Source: Platycnemis pennipes
Lineage: Eukaryota > Arthropoda > Insecta > Odonata > Platycnemididae
Assembly (NCBI GenBank): GCA_933228895.1
Contig: OW121853.1
Coordinates: 81,204,645 to 81,268,644 of the forward strand
DNA: 64,000 nt
Direction: 5' to 3'
Position 1 is the first letter of the stretch, and every line of letters begins with the position of its first letter. The notes beneath the pieces are model-generated. The model did no database searches and had not been told where the DNA came from. It saw nothing but the letters and a program-made list of their open reading frames with translations. Of the stretch, positions 12,101 through 24,100 are shown in pieces. The position numbers and the translations under genes were made by a program.

Positions 12101-15100
12101 CTGGTGAAGGAATAAAGGAGAGTTTAAGGATGACCATTAGCCATAGCCTACACCTGTGTAGGGAGTGAAGAGAAAGTTTCTACACAGGTCTACACCTGTG
12201 TAGACTATGGCTATGGCTAATGGTCATCTTAAACCCTCCCTTATTCCTTCACCAGAGTGCTTCTCCCTGCAGGTGTCCTCTCCATTTATGTTTAAGCTCA
12301 ATTGCATGATTTATTAGGTATTCTACTCGCCTAATTAATATTTATGTTACTTGGTATTATCTTGGGCTCCTTCCATATGTCTGAGAAAGTTGTGGTGACT
12401 CTCCTAGCATCATAGGCACCTACATTTCTGCTATACTCTTCCTGCTTTTACTGCATTGTGGCAGTGAGCTAGGGGTATATTCTCGACATTCACTGGTCAA
12501 GAGCACATTTGGTAAACCTCATTTCAGTGCTCATGAAATCATCTTGTCCAGCTCATTGCTGCTACCCCTCGTAAATTTCTATTTTTATAAATTCCAGCCA
12601 AGGAAACAATTCTTGTGGATTCTGCCACAAACTGCAGAATTTTCTCTCTTTATCCCTTGATGTCATTGATGCTCTACTGTCCTGCAGATTACTTCCGATG
12701 AAGTTACAAAATACATATGCCACTATCTAATTTTCCCAGTAACTTCAATTTGTGTTGAAGAGAGAGAGTTTGTCTCTTCCTGTTCAAGCTAATTACTGCT
12801 TCCATCATGGAATGAAGAGAATGAAAACCAGACTATAATGCTAAGGTCTTCACTGCTCAACTGAATATTATGATCAACAAATTCAGAAGCGACTATCAAT
12901 TGGCCTTAGGCACTGAAAATCACCGGGTTCAACAGAGGTTTACAGCTTCGCAAGTAGGTCACCATTATTTTGTATTAACTCTGAATTCGAAACAATTTTT
13001 GACCAGCATGCTGCACGTACAATGTAAACTTTCATCCCATCTCCACATCTCTTGCAAGGAGGTGGCGGAAGGGCAGGTGGAGTTAAGCGATAGATGTTAC
13101 TGATGGCATTGCATCATCAATAGCGAATGTATTTACATATAAGAAATAAGTTACTCTACTTTGAATAGAAAGCTTAATTTCATTGGTTGGCACCTATGGG
13201 GCTGACTCGAAACCAAACATTAGTTTATGGTAGCTGTTCTCATGGCCAAATGGCAATCATTGCAGTGGTATGACAACAAAAATGAACTTAACAGAACTCT
13301 GGAAAACATTGTTATTTAGATACATACTTCCATTGTTTAGAATTCTGGATTATCGAGCTTCTACTGTATGTAGAATATTTATTTTTCTTAAATCTATAAT
13401 GAAAATTGATAGTGCATATTAAAGGCCAGGAAATACACTACTTGTGAAAATGAAGTATCCAAGTCTCCTTTGGCAGAATATTCACCGATCCAGAATATTC
13501 ACATATGAGTGTTGTTGCTTCAAGCACCACAAGAAACTTAATAAGTTTGGATTCAGTATCAATTTAATTATTTAAGTTAATTGATTTGTAATAAAGTGAC
13601 TATCATATCCACATCTTCATTAATAGTACAGTAAGTCCTCGACTTACGCGGTTAATTCGTTCCAAAAATTTCCACGTAGGTCGAAATCCGCCACGTCGAA
13701 ACGCAACAACTTACCGATCCAATTTGAACCATTAGCGGTGGTGCTTTTACCGCAGTTGGCTGCAATCAGAGACTATTACAGAAATCGACATCTTTTGAGA
13801 GGCCGCTAAGTTACCATAATACGACAATTCCAAGAGTAACACAAATCCAATCTTTATTTCATTGGATATTTAAATATGAAGTAAGTATAATTACTCAAAA
13901 AATGTTCTTTTTTCTTGTGATGGACAACAGAGGTCATCTATGGAGTAGATAGTTATTTACGTGTCAACTTAGGCGGGATGGTCACACTACACCGAAAAAA
14001 GACGTTTATGCCATGCAAGGCCGGTGACAGGATTACGTTTTCTTCGGGTTTCTGTCGTCATGACAGATAGTAAAAGGTCAAATGCATAGATTCTTATGGA
14101 GCCGGCTAGGCTTTTGACCAGCGACGGATTTCAAATTGCTGCATGTTTTGTTTATGGCACTACAGTACAAATAGCCAATGTACGCTCCTCATACCAAGGA
14201 CTGCGAGACGCGGCGGGGCTTATGTCTGACGGCTGCCGCTGGTGCCATCTGTTTTTAAGTCCAGTCTGTTTCCTCTCACCTACTGGTGCGAATGTGTATC
14301 AATTGCAATGGTCAATCATGGTCAATGTCACTCAGTCCAACGCGATACATTTGTGGGACTTCAAGGTGCGTGTGGGCATCAGTACTTCCACTTGAGTGTT
14401 AACCCTTTCGCGACGGAGCTACATGTTAGAAAATGCTACTTCCCCCACGAATGCCATAAAGTATTCTTTGCATTGCCAGTACGGAGCTTTCGCTACGCTA
14501 GGATCCTCTCCGGTACCTGTTTCCCTAAGTTGGGTTGGGGCCCAGAGGGGTGTCGAACCTTTTTCTCGGGCACCGGGCCGAGATAATCTTCACCCTTTCC
14601 CGCTTGGGGACCCCTTAACAGCATGTCGTCGCGGTCAACTATTTGTTTATGCAATGGTTTTGCTAAAAAAAATTGTTGCTGCAGCGTTGATATTAATTTT
14701 ATCGGAAACGAATTATTTTAGTTTTACAGTGCCTTTACAGCTTTTAAACGAAATTCTACCATTAATATTAAGCTCTCTAGAAAAAAAATCGTATCAATGG
14801 TTAAGCAAATAATTTTGCCGTTTGTCACACTCGTAAATTATTTTGACCACTTTTCTGCGAGAAAATTATTATGAATTTAAAAAAGCCTTTTTCAGGCCTT
14901 TGACATCATCAGAGCGCGAATCAAAGAAACGATACTTCGAAATATTCAGCATGTTAATTCATGAGATGTACGGTCTACGGAATCCTTAATTTCGATTCGA
15001 AGGACTGCCAGAAATCACTGTATTCTTTAAGCGGAAACCATTGACCAACGAAAGAAAGTGAAATAGTCAGCTGTCATGATTATATTAGACTGAGTAATTG

Positions 15101-18100
15101 CAGGGAAAAATAAACATTGAAACTCACGAAAAATATGGCCATCAACACATATGAAAAAATAGCATTCAGTTGTTGAACCTAAAAACATTAACTAAATAAA
15201 AACATGAAAAAATCACTCATAACCAACTAAATAATTAACAAAAATTTGTTCGGAGATTCTTTAACTCACGAACTACGCTAAAAATAACGGTAGAGCTCCG
15301 TTTAAAATTTGCAGTTGTAGAACTAAACATAAGGAATATACTTATAATGCTCAATTTTTAAATTAAACAATAACTTCTAAGTTTGTTATTCCACTGCACC
15401 AACAAGCAAATGACCGCGGACCCCTGCTGGGATTGGGGCGCGCACTGCAACGAAGGGTCAGGATAATCCTCTCCCGCGGACCGAGAAAGGGTACCTAAGA
15501 CGTCCCGAGAAGAGGGCCTTTATAACACACACCTTTCTGGCCTGCTTGGGGCTAGCTTAGCGACTACGACTTGTTAACACGTCGTTCGTTCGCTTGCGTA
15601 GAAAAATTGACACCGTTCTAACACGTCCTTCGTTCGCTTGCGTAGAAAAATTGACGCCGTTTTAACACGTCCTTCGTAGCGAAAGGGTTAAGACTATGGA
15701 AGTGTCATCTGACAAAGATGAAGCTCTTCGCAATCACATTGGCGGAAGAAGAATACCAAGAAAGGTATATTAGCAAGCAATACTTAGTAATTAAAAAAAT
15801 ACTATTTGCAATTAATGTTCAAACGCGTGCTTACATATAAGTATTTGACCTAATCATTTTCATTGATTTTTGGATTGAGTAATGGATACTTTGTAACCGT
15901 TACAATGAACTCTCCTGTCGACATTTCTCACAGTAATTTTGCGCTAGACTAGTCATGAGATGCAGCGACCTGAATTATATTCGTGGCGGGTCTGCATTCC
16001 ATCGGGCGGGATTCTCATCGGTTTGCACGTACTGGTATCCCGCCGAGAGATTTTGTCCCGCGCGAATTTCGCTCCCGCGTCGGTTCGTGCAGACCTTAAC
16101 ACCGGCCCAACTGAACATCCGCGTGACTCCGGATCCGTGTAACTTGGATCCGAGTAAGTCGAGGACTTACTGTAAGTTGTTTTCCTCTTATACCAGTTGA
16201 AACAGAAACATTTGGGGGTTCCCTTCTGTAGAACTATTTCATTATTAAATTGGAGAAATGATTGTGGTTCCATAACAATACATTTAATTTCACATAGCTA
16301 GTTTTGTTAGAAAGTACCATCAGAAATAGAAATGTATTGCTCTGTAAAAAGAAACATATTTGGAAAGAAACACACAATGAAAATCAATTTAGAGCTAGGT
16401 GTCCCTCATGCCAATCAGCCTGAAGATGGGTACACCTTCAAAAAAGAAATATGATACTGTTGATCCAGCTTACAGTGGCCTTCAACATAACAAATGCTTA
16501 AACATATACACCTTGCATGTAGCACCATACATACAGATAGATAACATTAGGGACAAAAATTGTTAATTCTCATGTCTCCGAATTAATCCTATACATATTT
16601 GATGCTTCTCATCAAGTGTGTGGCTGATGTTTAGATGTTGTCTTAGTTGGTGAAACCCCTATCTTGAGGGGTTTCACAAATTTCACATTTTGCTCTGCTT
16701 CATCCTTCTGATAACATGCATGCAAAGTTAGTCATGAAAGGGTGGGGAAAAGGGTGCTTATATTAAGTTAGGACTTATGCCCATCTGGCCAGTAATATTT
16801 ATATTTTATGTTTTTAAGTTATTACATTGATGTGAGAGCCCAGTACTCTATTCACTACTTCAACCCGTCCTCTATCACCACCTACTTAGGGTACCTGCTC
16901 CTACATCTATCATGGCCTCTTTATGCTGAGCTGCCATGCATGCCTATATGACATGGGCATCTCAAATGAAGTGACAGGTTTGGGTAGGGCTCAATTTAGA
17001 AGGGCAATTGGCAGGGAAACAAGGAACAGTAGCCTACCTTATGAGCATTTTTAAGAAAGCAATTTGAGCAACGTGATGCAGCATCAGTTCATGGAAATGG
17101 CATGGATGAGTGTGTGTAATAAAACAAGGGTACAGTCGTCAAGTAGTCAGAGTTGCCAAGTGTTCTATGCATTGCATTATTTTGCATGATGAAAACTGTA
17201 CTTTTCTGTGACTAACTATAAAAGCCATAATTTCAAATGATTGGTTATTATTTTTCTCTATAATTCAATTGTCAGAGTACAGCATATTCTTGTATTTCTA
17301 ACCAGGAAAATGTGTGGAAGAGGAAGGCTGGCCCCAAGCACCACCTCAAAGGTGTGTGCCATGCTGGCTACGTCTCTGTCTCAATGCACCTCCACCTCAT
17401 CTCATACCCTGTCCGGTAAGTCGTGCTGCCCTGAGGAAATTGATCCCCCATCATGGATCACAGCAGACAAAAGAACCTATGAAGCGTGGGAAGAAGAGGA
17501 AAACCCACAAAGAATTGCATAGTAAAGGCAAGAGGCAGAAAGTGACAGCTGATGGTCCCAGAGTCAAACATGTGTGTCGTAGTGCAATGGCTGTACTGGG
17601 CAGACCACCTGCAACATTTCCAGCCCGAGAGCCTTTGCAGGCCCATGGAGGTGAGGCAGCCATTGTTGAAGAAACTGGAGCTGGTGGGGAGGGGAAAGCA
17701 GCCGAGGGCAATACAGAGACTCAACCTGATACCAGCGAAGAGCATAAGGATGTCCCTGATCCTTCAACAGCACCTTCAGCGGTAGTATCTACTTACATTT
17801 ATGAATTAGTTATTAAGTGGAAAAAGGGAATTGTGTAATATCTGTCAACTACCAACGCTTTGGCTTTCAGGGAAAAGTGAATTTTGATATGCAGTGGTGG
17901 CAGATGCAGATGAAAAGTTATGTTAATTACAATGAGGTGTTCAGTACCACTTGAGTTGGAAATGAATTTAGTGACTTTAACATCATAATCACATCTAACA
18001 TAGTGTGTACATGTATCATCATGGCCATGATTAGTATGGAAATAGTGGTAATCATTAACAGTTTCCAGTTCACATTTTTGTCCATATTCATTTAGTAATG

Positions 18101-21100
18101 ATTCACAAGTATTCACAACACAAGATTATTTGCTTTACAAGGCAAAGAGCACAGATCTGATTAAAGTAGAAAGAGATTGCTAGAAAGTATTTGATATTCT
18201 AAATTTTGAATAATTATGCTAAATGAAAAAATTGAATTCCTTGAATATTGTGACGTACACCATTGGTTGCCCATACAGTGCTACATTTGGCATGTTGAAG
18301 CACTACATCGTATGCATAACAAGGAGACTGAAGAGAATTAAGTCTGTTGATGGGTTTTGCTGCATTATTTATGGTAGAAAGACAACAGTTTTAATTCATG
18401 GAATTCCATTGAAACTGTTGTTTTTTCACCATAAATAGCATGGCAACACTAGTCACAAATACAAAAGTGGAGAGAGTTTGTAAACCTCATCAATGGTTGC
18501 TCGATACAAGCTTCGTCAAGAATAAGCACTGTTACTCTATTATGTATTCATCATTAATTTATAAGAGATGACATAATGAGTCTTTTCTTACAAATCGTAC
18601 CTTTACAAATAGCTTATGAACTTTATGTGAGAGTTACTGCAAATTCATGCCTCTATTCTGCTATCTTACTATGAGCTAATGGCCATCGTGATATTGTTGA
18701 GAACACATCGAGGCTACTGAATTTGAGAAGCTGTATCTTCTGAAAGAGGAAACCAAGGAATTGCTAGACCATAGGAAGACCAAGAACAGCTTGTTTGTTA
18801 TTCTGTTAGCGGTCATATTAGAAATTTCAACAAAATATAGCCAATGATATTTTTGAAAATTTAAAGAAAACAATATTTATTTATTTCAAAATTTACATAA
18901 GTTGTTATGGAATTTGTTAAACGATAATATGAAACTGGTGGAGACCATTGTGACCACAAGGTTTTCAGCCTAAAGAGTATATATAGAGATGTAGAGAATT
19001 AATACTTACCAGTATTACCTAATTGCATTAAAATTGGTTTTCTCTTGGAAGAGATAGCTTCTCAAACTCAGGGGTCTCAACATCATTAGCAGGCAGTTGG
19101 TCCTTAGGAACTCAATAGGGTAGTTTCCTATTTTTTTAATAGTTTATTACCCCTGGGGTACATACTTTAAGCCATTTGATTTTTATATGATGTTAAGTAT
19201 TTTACCTCATTAATTAAAGAGTGAAAATTTTCAATGGCGCGGATACACAACGGCAAACTGTTGCATGGCAGTCAATTATGTGTGTGACGTCAAAGGTACA
19301 TACAGTCATTTCACTCCCTGCCACTAGGGGGTGCTGTGGATGCTTCTAAGCCAATAGTTCACTCCATGAAAGCTTATTAATGAGAATCTGAGGAACATTT
19401 ATTCAGTTACTTTATTATGATTTAGTATTATTTATTTAATTTAGTAGTATTTATTCAGTTTATTCATTTAAAAACAGTTAGTATTCATTTTGCTGAGCAT
19501 GCTGTGAATTTCACCAAATTCACATGATGATCCACAGTAGCAAAGAATTCCACAAGAAGGAAGGGTAGGAGTCTATAAAACGAGTATTAATACCATGCTT
19601 AAAAGAGGAGACGTTCCGGGCTTTCGTAATTTTCATAGCCGATTATTAATACATATTTGCAAGAGCTTAGGGTATCTTAACACTAGAATGTCCGGACTTC
19701 CACTTCACCTTCAACGGCCGAGGGGATCAAATTGATCCCCTCCGAGTTATCCGCATATATATGCAAATAGGTGTGGGTAATGAAATTAAAACATGAACAT
19801 TATTGTTTTTACTGGTCATTAATTTCGTTTTACTAGTTTGAGGTCAATCACACACGGGGCAGGACGTAAAAAAAAACAAAAAACTCATTTTTTTACAATA
19901 TTCTTTTTGAATTGTTTTCCCATTTATTTTCAAAAAATGAAGTTCGAGAAGAGATTGCAAATATTTCAAAGAAGTTTACATGATATTTATATTGTTAACA
20001 TTTAATATCACTTTAAAAATTGTTGTTTACTAATTAAAAGGCTCTTTGCAGTCAACACAAAAGTAGTTCACTCGATCAGTGCATTGTCCACAAACCATTT
20101 TCCTGCACTTGATGCACATCTCCCTTGTTTTATTTCTTTTGCAGTTTTTCTGCACTTGGCAATTATGCCTTTTGGTGCTGCGTTGTAAAACGTTTTCATA
20201 AAGTTCAGGTACTGGCTCAATTCCATCACTTATTGTTTTTAAGTAGTTTAATCTCAACTCTTCTGATAATTTTTGAAGAAATGCTTTCCTCGAGAGCTTT
20301 TCTCCCGTGACAGCTTTATATATCACGAAAGCGTTTATTGCAGCGAGGTCAAGAATATTGTAGAATGTATGCACGGGCCACCTTCTTGAAGATGCTTTTA
20401 CCGAAAGGTGTCTTGCCATTTGGTCAACGATATCGACACCATATTTTGTGTGGTTGTAATACTTCATTGTTTCCGGTGTCCTCTTTTTGTTTGTAAGAAT
20501 TCTTACGCTGGGGTGTAGGCTACTAAGTAAGATTACATTCTTATTTTTCTTGCCCTGATATATTGTAAGTGAAATTCCATTATGTGTCATAACCTGTGTA
20601 CTGTGAATCGCCGTTTTTGATGTTTTCACAGATACAGGTATTTCTCTTCTTACCCTATTTGTCGTTACAACTAGACTGGTTGCTCTTTCTTTTAGCTTTT
20701 TCGCCAAATGTAGGGATGAAAAATAGTTATCCACGGTAACATTTTTGCCTTTATTTAGATATGGCTCCATCAGACGCATCACCACATATTCCGGTAGACG
20801 CTGACCATCTGGTCGTAAATCATCCTTGCCGAGGTAGGGAAAGCCATTCAGCACAAACTTTGAATCCACATCCACGGCAAGCCAGAACTTTTGCCCGTAC
20901 TTGTCAGGTTTTGAAGCCATAAACTGCTTGAATGGGCACCTGGCTTTGCTAGAAAATAACTGCTCATCAATAGTGATGTTTTCTCCTGGTCTATAATAGC
21001 TACAACAATTCTTTGCAAACTTATTCCAAACTTCGGAAACTAATGCAAATTTATCTGTTTTCAAACGAAAAGAGCGAGTTGTCTTCTCATCAAACCTGAG

Positions 21101-24100
21101 AAAACGCATAATTTCACGAAAACGATTTCGTGACAGTTTCACTGCAAAATGCTAGACCCCAAGGTTTGGACCAAAGCGATTGCAGTTCAATGTTTCTTGA
21201 TACACTAACACCCCTTGCATAAAGAATTGCGATGAATGCCTCCAGTTCAGGTATTGATATGGACCAGGAATTTCCTTGAAGAACACGATTAGCCTCTGCT
21301 TCGGTGGACTTACGTATGTGGAGGAGTATGGAATTATCAATGAACAAACGCCAGGCGCTAGCAACGCTTTCACCACTTACGTGCCTTTTTGCATAGGAGG
21401 TTGGTCCAGCTGTTTCCCTCAGGACATTATGCTGAGGTTTACGCCCAGGAAGAAAAGCGCCTGTGTCCGCTTTCAACCACACCGTGCCATCGGGGGCTGT
21501 GTGTTGGTCCTCTTTTGTTTCACCTGGGAACAAATATAAGCATGAAACGGCTAAAAGGACTATCAAAATAAGGATAGATAATACTAGTGAAATGCATATA
21601 ATACACCTACCATTTTGCTTATTGCTGGCGGCAAAGTTTTCCTGTGAAACGCCTTGAGCTTCCTTAGTGCAACGGCTACCGGTAGTTTTGTCAAAACTTC
21701 GACTCTCGTTTAGGAATATATCTTTGCGTCGTAGTTTGCTGAGAGGCTCGTCATCAGAATCTGTATTTAGAGCATATTGCCAATGCAGCATGAATGATGG
21801 GCAAAAATACTTGAAATACAGTTAGTTACAAATAAATATGGAAATATAGCTCACCATTACTATCACTGTTGTTTTCGGAATTCCTTCCTTGGATCTCGGG
21901 CACTTCCATTTCTTCCCCAGATTTACTCGACTCGGAATCACTGCCTACTATACACTCTTCATCCTCTGAGGACAATTCACCACCATCAGATTCCCCGTAG
22001 TCGATATTAGTTAGCTCTCTAATGATGTCTTGAGGACGCAGATGAAGTCTTCTTTCCATTTTAGAACCTCGATAAAATCCGCACGCTGGCGATGACAGAT
22101 TGTCCGACCGAAGGCAGTTGGAATGGATGCGAAATAGGTAATGGAAGTGAGGGATATCGAATTCCATACATGAAAAGGCTGGGGAAAGGTTTGAATGATA
22201 AGTTGCAACAAAATTAATGCTATCGCGGCAAGTCCAAATGCCATCTCCCTTCGTAATATAATGTTTCTCGCTTAGGGATCAAATTGATCCCTGCGGACGT
22301 TTAAGGTAAAAATGACATTATCTTACGAAGTAACGAAGTCTGGTGGTTCTTCTTCTTGGCCCATAAAGTAACTTAAAAATGTGTAAAAGTCACGAGAGGA
22401 AATCACTCTACCTATTTTGGTTTCCAAAAAGTATACATTGCAAATCGAAAAAGGATCAAATTGATCCCCTCGGACGTTCTAGTGTTAAATACAATGGTAA
22501 GTTCAGGAGACCAATAGTCCCTATGCCTCTCAATGTTATGTCTGCAACAAGGCTGTGCAGTTCTGCCATTTTGAAGCTTTTTTAAATGAACTTAAAATTA
22601 GTATTTAATTTTCAAGTAAACTGGGCTTTCGTAATCCAAATTATTTGTATTATAATGAATACAATTATGGTGGGGCACGAATTGCAGTTAATGAATTCTG
22701 TTTTCTTTGATGAAGGAAATTTCCCTATTTAGAATAAATGTAGTGTTCAGTGCAAGGGAACTCAGGACCTATACATTACTCATGTGTTTAATGCATTTTA
22801 CCCGTAAAACATTCTTACCCAAATAATTGCCTGGGAATTTTCATGTTGATACTCTTTTTATTTCTCTACCATTTGTTGTAATTAGTGAGCTTTCAGCTAT
22901 ATTTCTGTCAGAGAATTGAATCAGTTTATTTTTTTAAATATTGAGATTTAGTCGATTGTCCCAGCATCATTAATTAATTTGTTTTGCCACTCATTTTGAA
23001 TTGTGTACAAGGATTTTACAGGAACTTCCTGACAACATAATATTAGTTCCTTGTGTAGGCTTCCGCGGGTTGATTGTAGTGAAGATGCAGGTCTTCTGGG
23101 TTTTCCTCAGCGTTGTTCCATGATTCCTGGGACAACAGTTTTGCCAGCATTGCAGTCGGCTTCTTTAGGTCAAAGTGAGGACGTGGAGGAAACCCGGAAG
23201 ACCTGCATCTTCAACATAAAAATGGTATAATCAGCATAAATAATGGATTTAATACCTGAGGTGCCAGCATCTGAGGCAGAAAGGTCATTTATATTAATCA
23301 GAAAAATGTAATTAACCCATAGTGGATCCCTCTGTGTCCCCTGCGGAACTATGGCACACAGTAGAAGAATAGTTTATTCCATTTATGGTAATCGTTTAAG
23401 CTTGGGAATCTTCAGAAATATGAGTTACACCAATCAAGGGTAGTACTTCTGCATTCAAATTTTGTTAGGAGTGAATCATTTGCTTAGTTTTCATCAGTAA
23501 ATATGTTATTTCTGCCTAAACCATTGTTTTTTTCATTGAAAGTATTTGTCTCTCCTCAAGGCTAATAGTTATAATTAAAAAAAATTCCTATCATCATTGT
23601 TTTTATTCTAAATTATTGCCTGCAGACCTCCATTCTTTCTTTTTTAGTAGCCTCCCAGTTAAAACCTAATATTTAGTCTTTGTCTAGGTCCAATTGTCTC
23701 TTTAGACAATTTTGGCCCAGTACTTGCTTATCCTCTAGTCCCTGTACTAACTTATCCTTTGGTCTTCCCTCATACTTTTCCCTCAATTCCCTTGACAAAT
23801 GCATAATTTGGATAAGAAGATCCTATGCCCATTTCTATTTCTGTAATTTTGTATTTTTAATCTGTAACCATTACCTTCTAAAATGTTATTTTCCTATCAT
23901 TAACAATTACTTTCCTCGGCAGGGAACTGTTGGAGCTCATCAGTGGTGGAAGCAGCGGAAAGGGATGCATCGGAGACGGAAGAGAGGCAGATTGTCGCTT
24001 GGGTTACCCCGTCGTGATGGGAGACCTGCTCTTCACCACAATGTGCATAAATTGCATTCGGTAGTCAAGAATGGGCCCACACCATCTGTCAGGCCCTCAC

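Larger units (their letters stand above)
13629..16172. mobile_element. Tc1/mariner-pogo-type non-autonomous element
   Basis: Left end CAGTAAGTCCTCGACTTAC and right end GTAAGTCGAGGACTTACTG are perfect inverted repeats of 19 bp, flanked by TA on both sides (13627-13628 and 16173-16174). TA target sites and CAGT ends suit the Tc1/mariner/pogo superfamily. No transposase reading frame is recognisable. Without the nested TTAA element at 14403-15687 it would be about 1.26 kb. Confidence 0.75.
8277..17305 (+). other. trx intron 4 (9.0 kb)
   Basis: Bounded by GTAAGC and AACCAG. Elements seen inside are listed separately: a hAT-like end, a solo LTR, a Penelope RT fragment, a fold-back, and a Tc1/pogo-type element with a TTAA element inside it. 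Stretches 8277-9240, 11730-12070, 12290-13620 and 16180-17305 hold nothing I can identify apart from small hairpins. A decayed Tigger-like end may lie near 13350 (ATTATCGAGC then TTCTACTGTA). Confidence 0.65.
17782..23922 (+). other. trx intron 5 (6.1 kb)
   Basis: Bounded by GTAGTA and CTCGGCAG. It contains the piggyBac element and a Penelope-type fold-back. The stretches 17782-18365, 18437-19676 and 22489-23080 show nothing recognisable. A pyrimidine-rich region precedes the acceptor. Confidence 0.65.

Noticed and set aside
16380..16450. CTGAAGATGGGTACACC stretch resembling a hammerhead box
   Set aside because: No proper GAAA box or stem II could be formed and no terminal-repeat context is visible.
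17451..17773. Three minus-strand ORFs across exon 5
   Set aside because: They are antisense shadows of the well supported trx exon 5.
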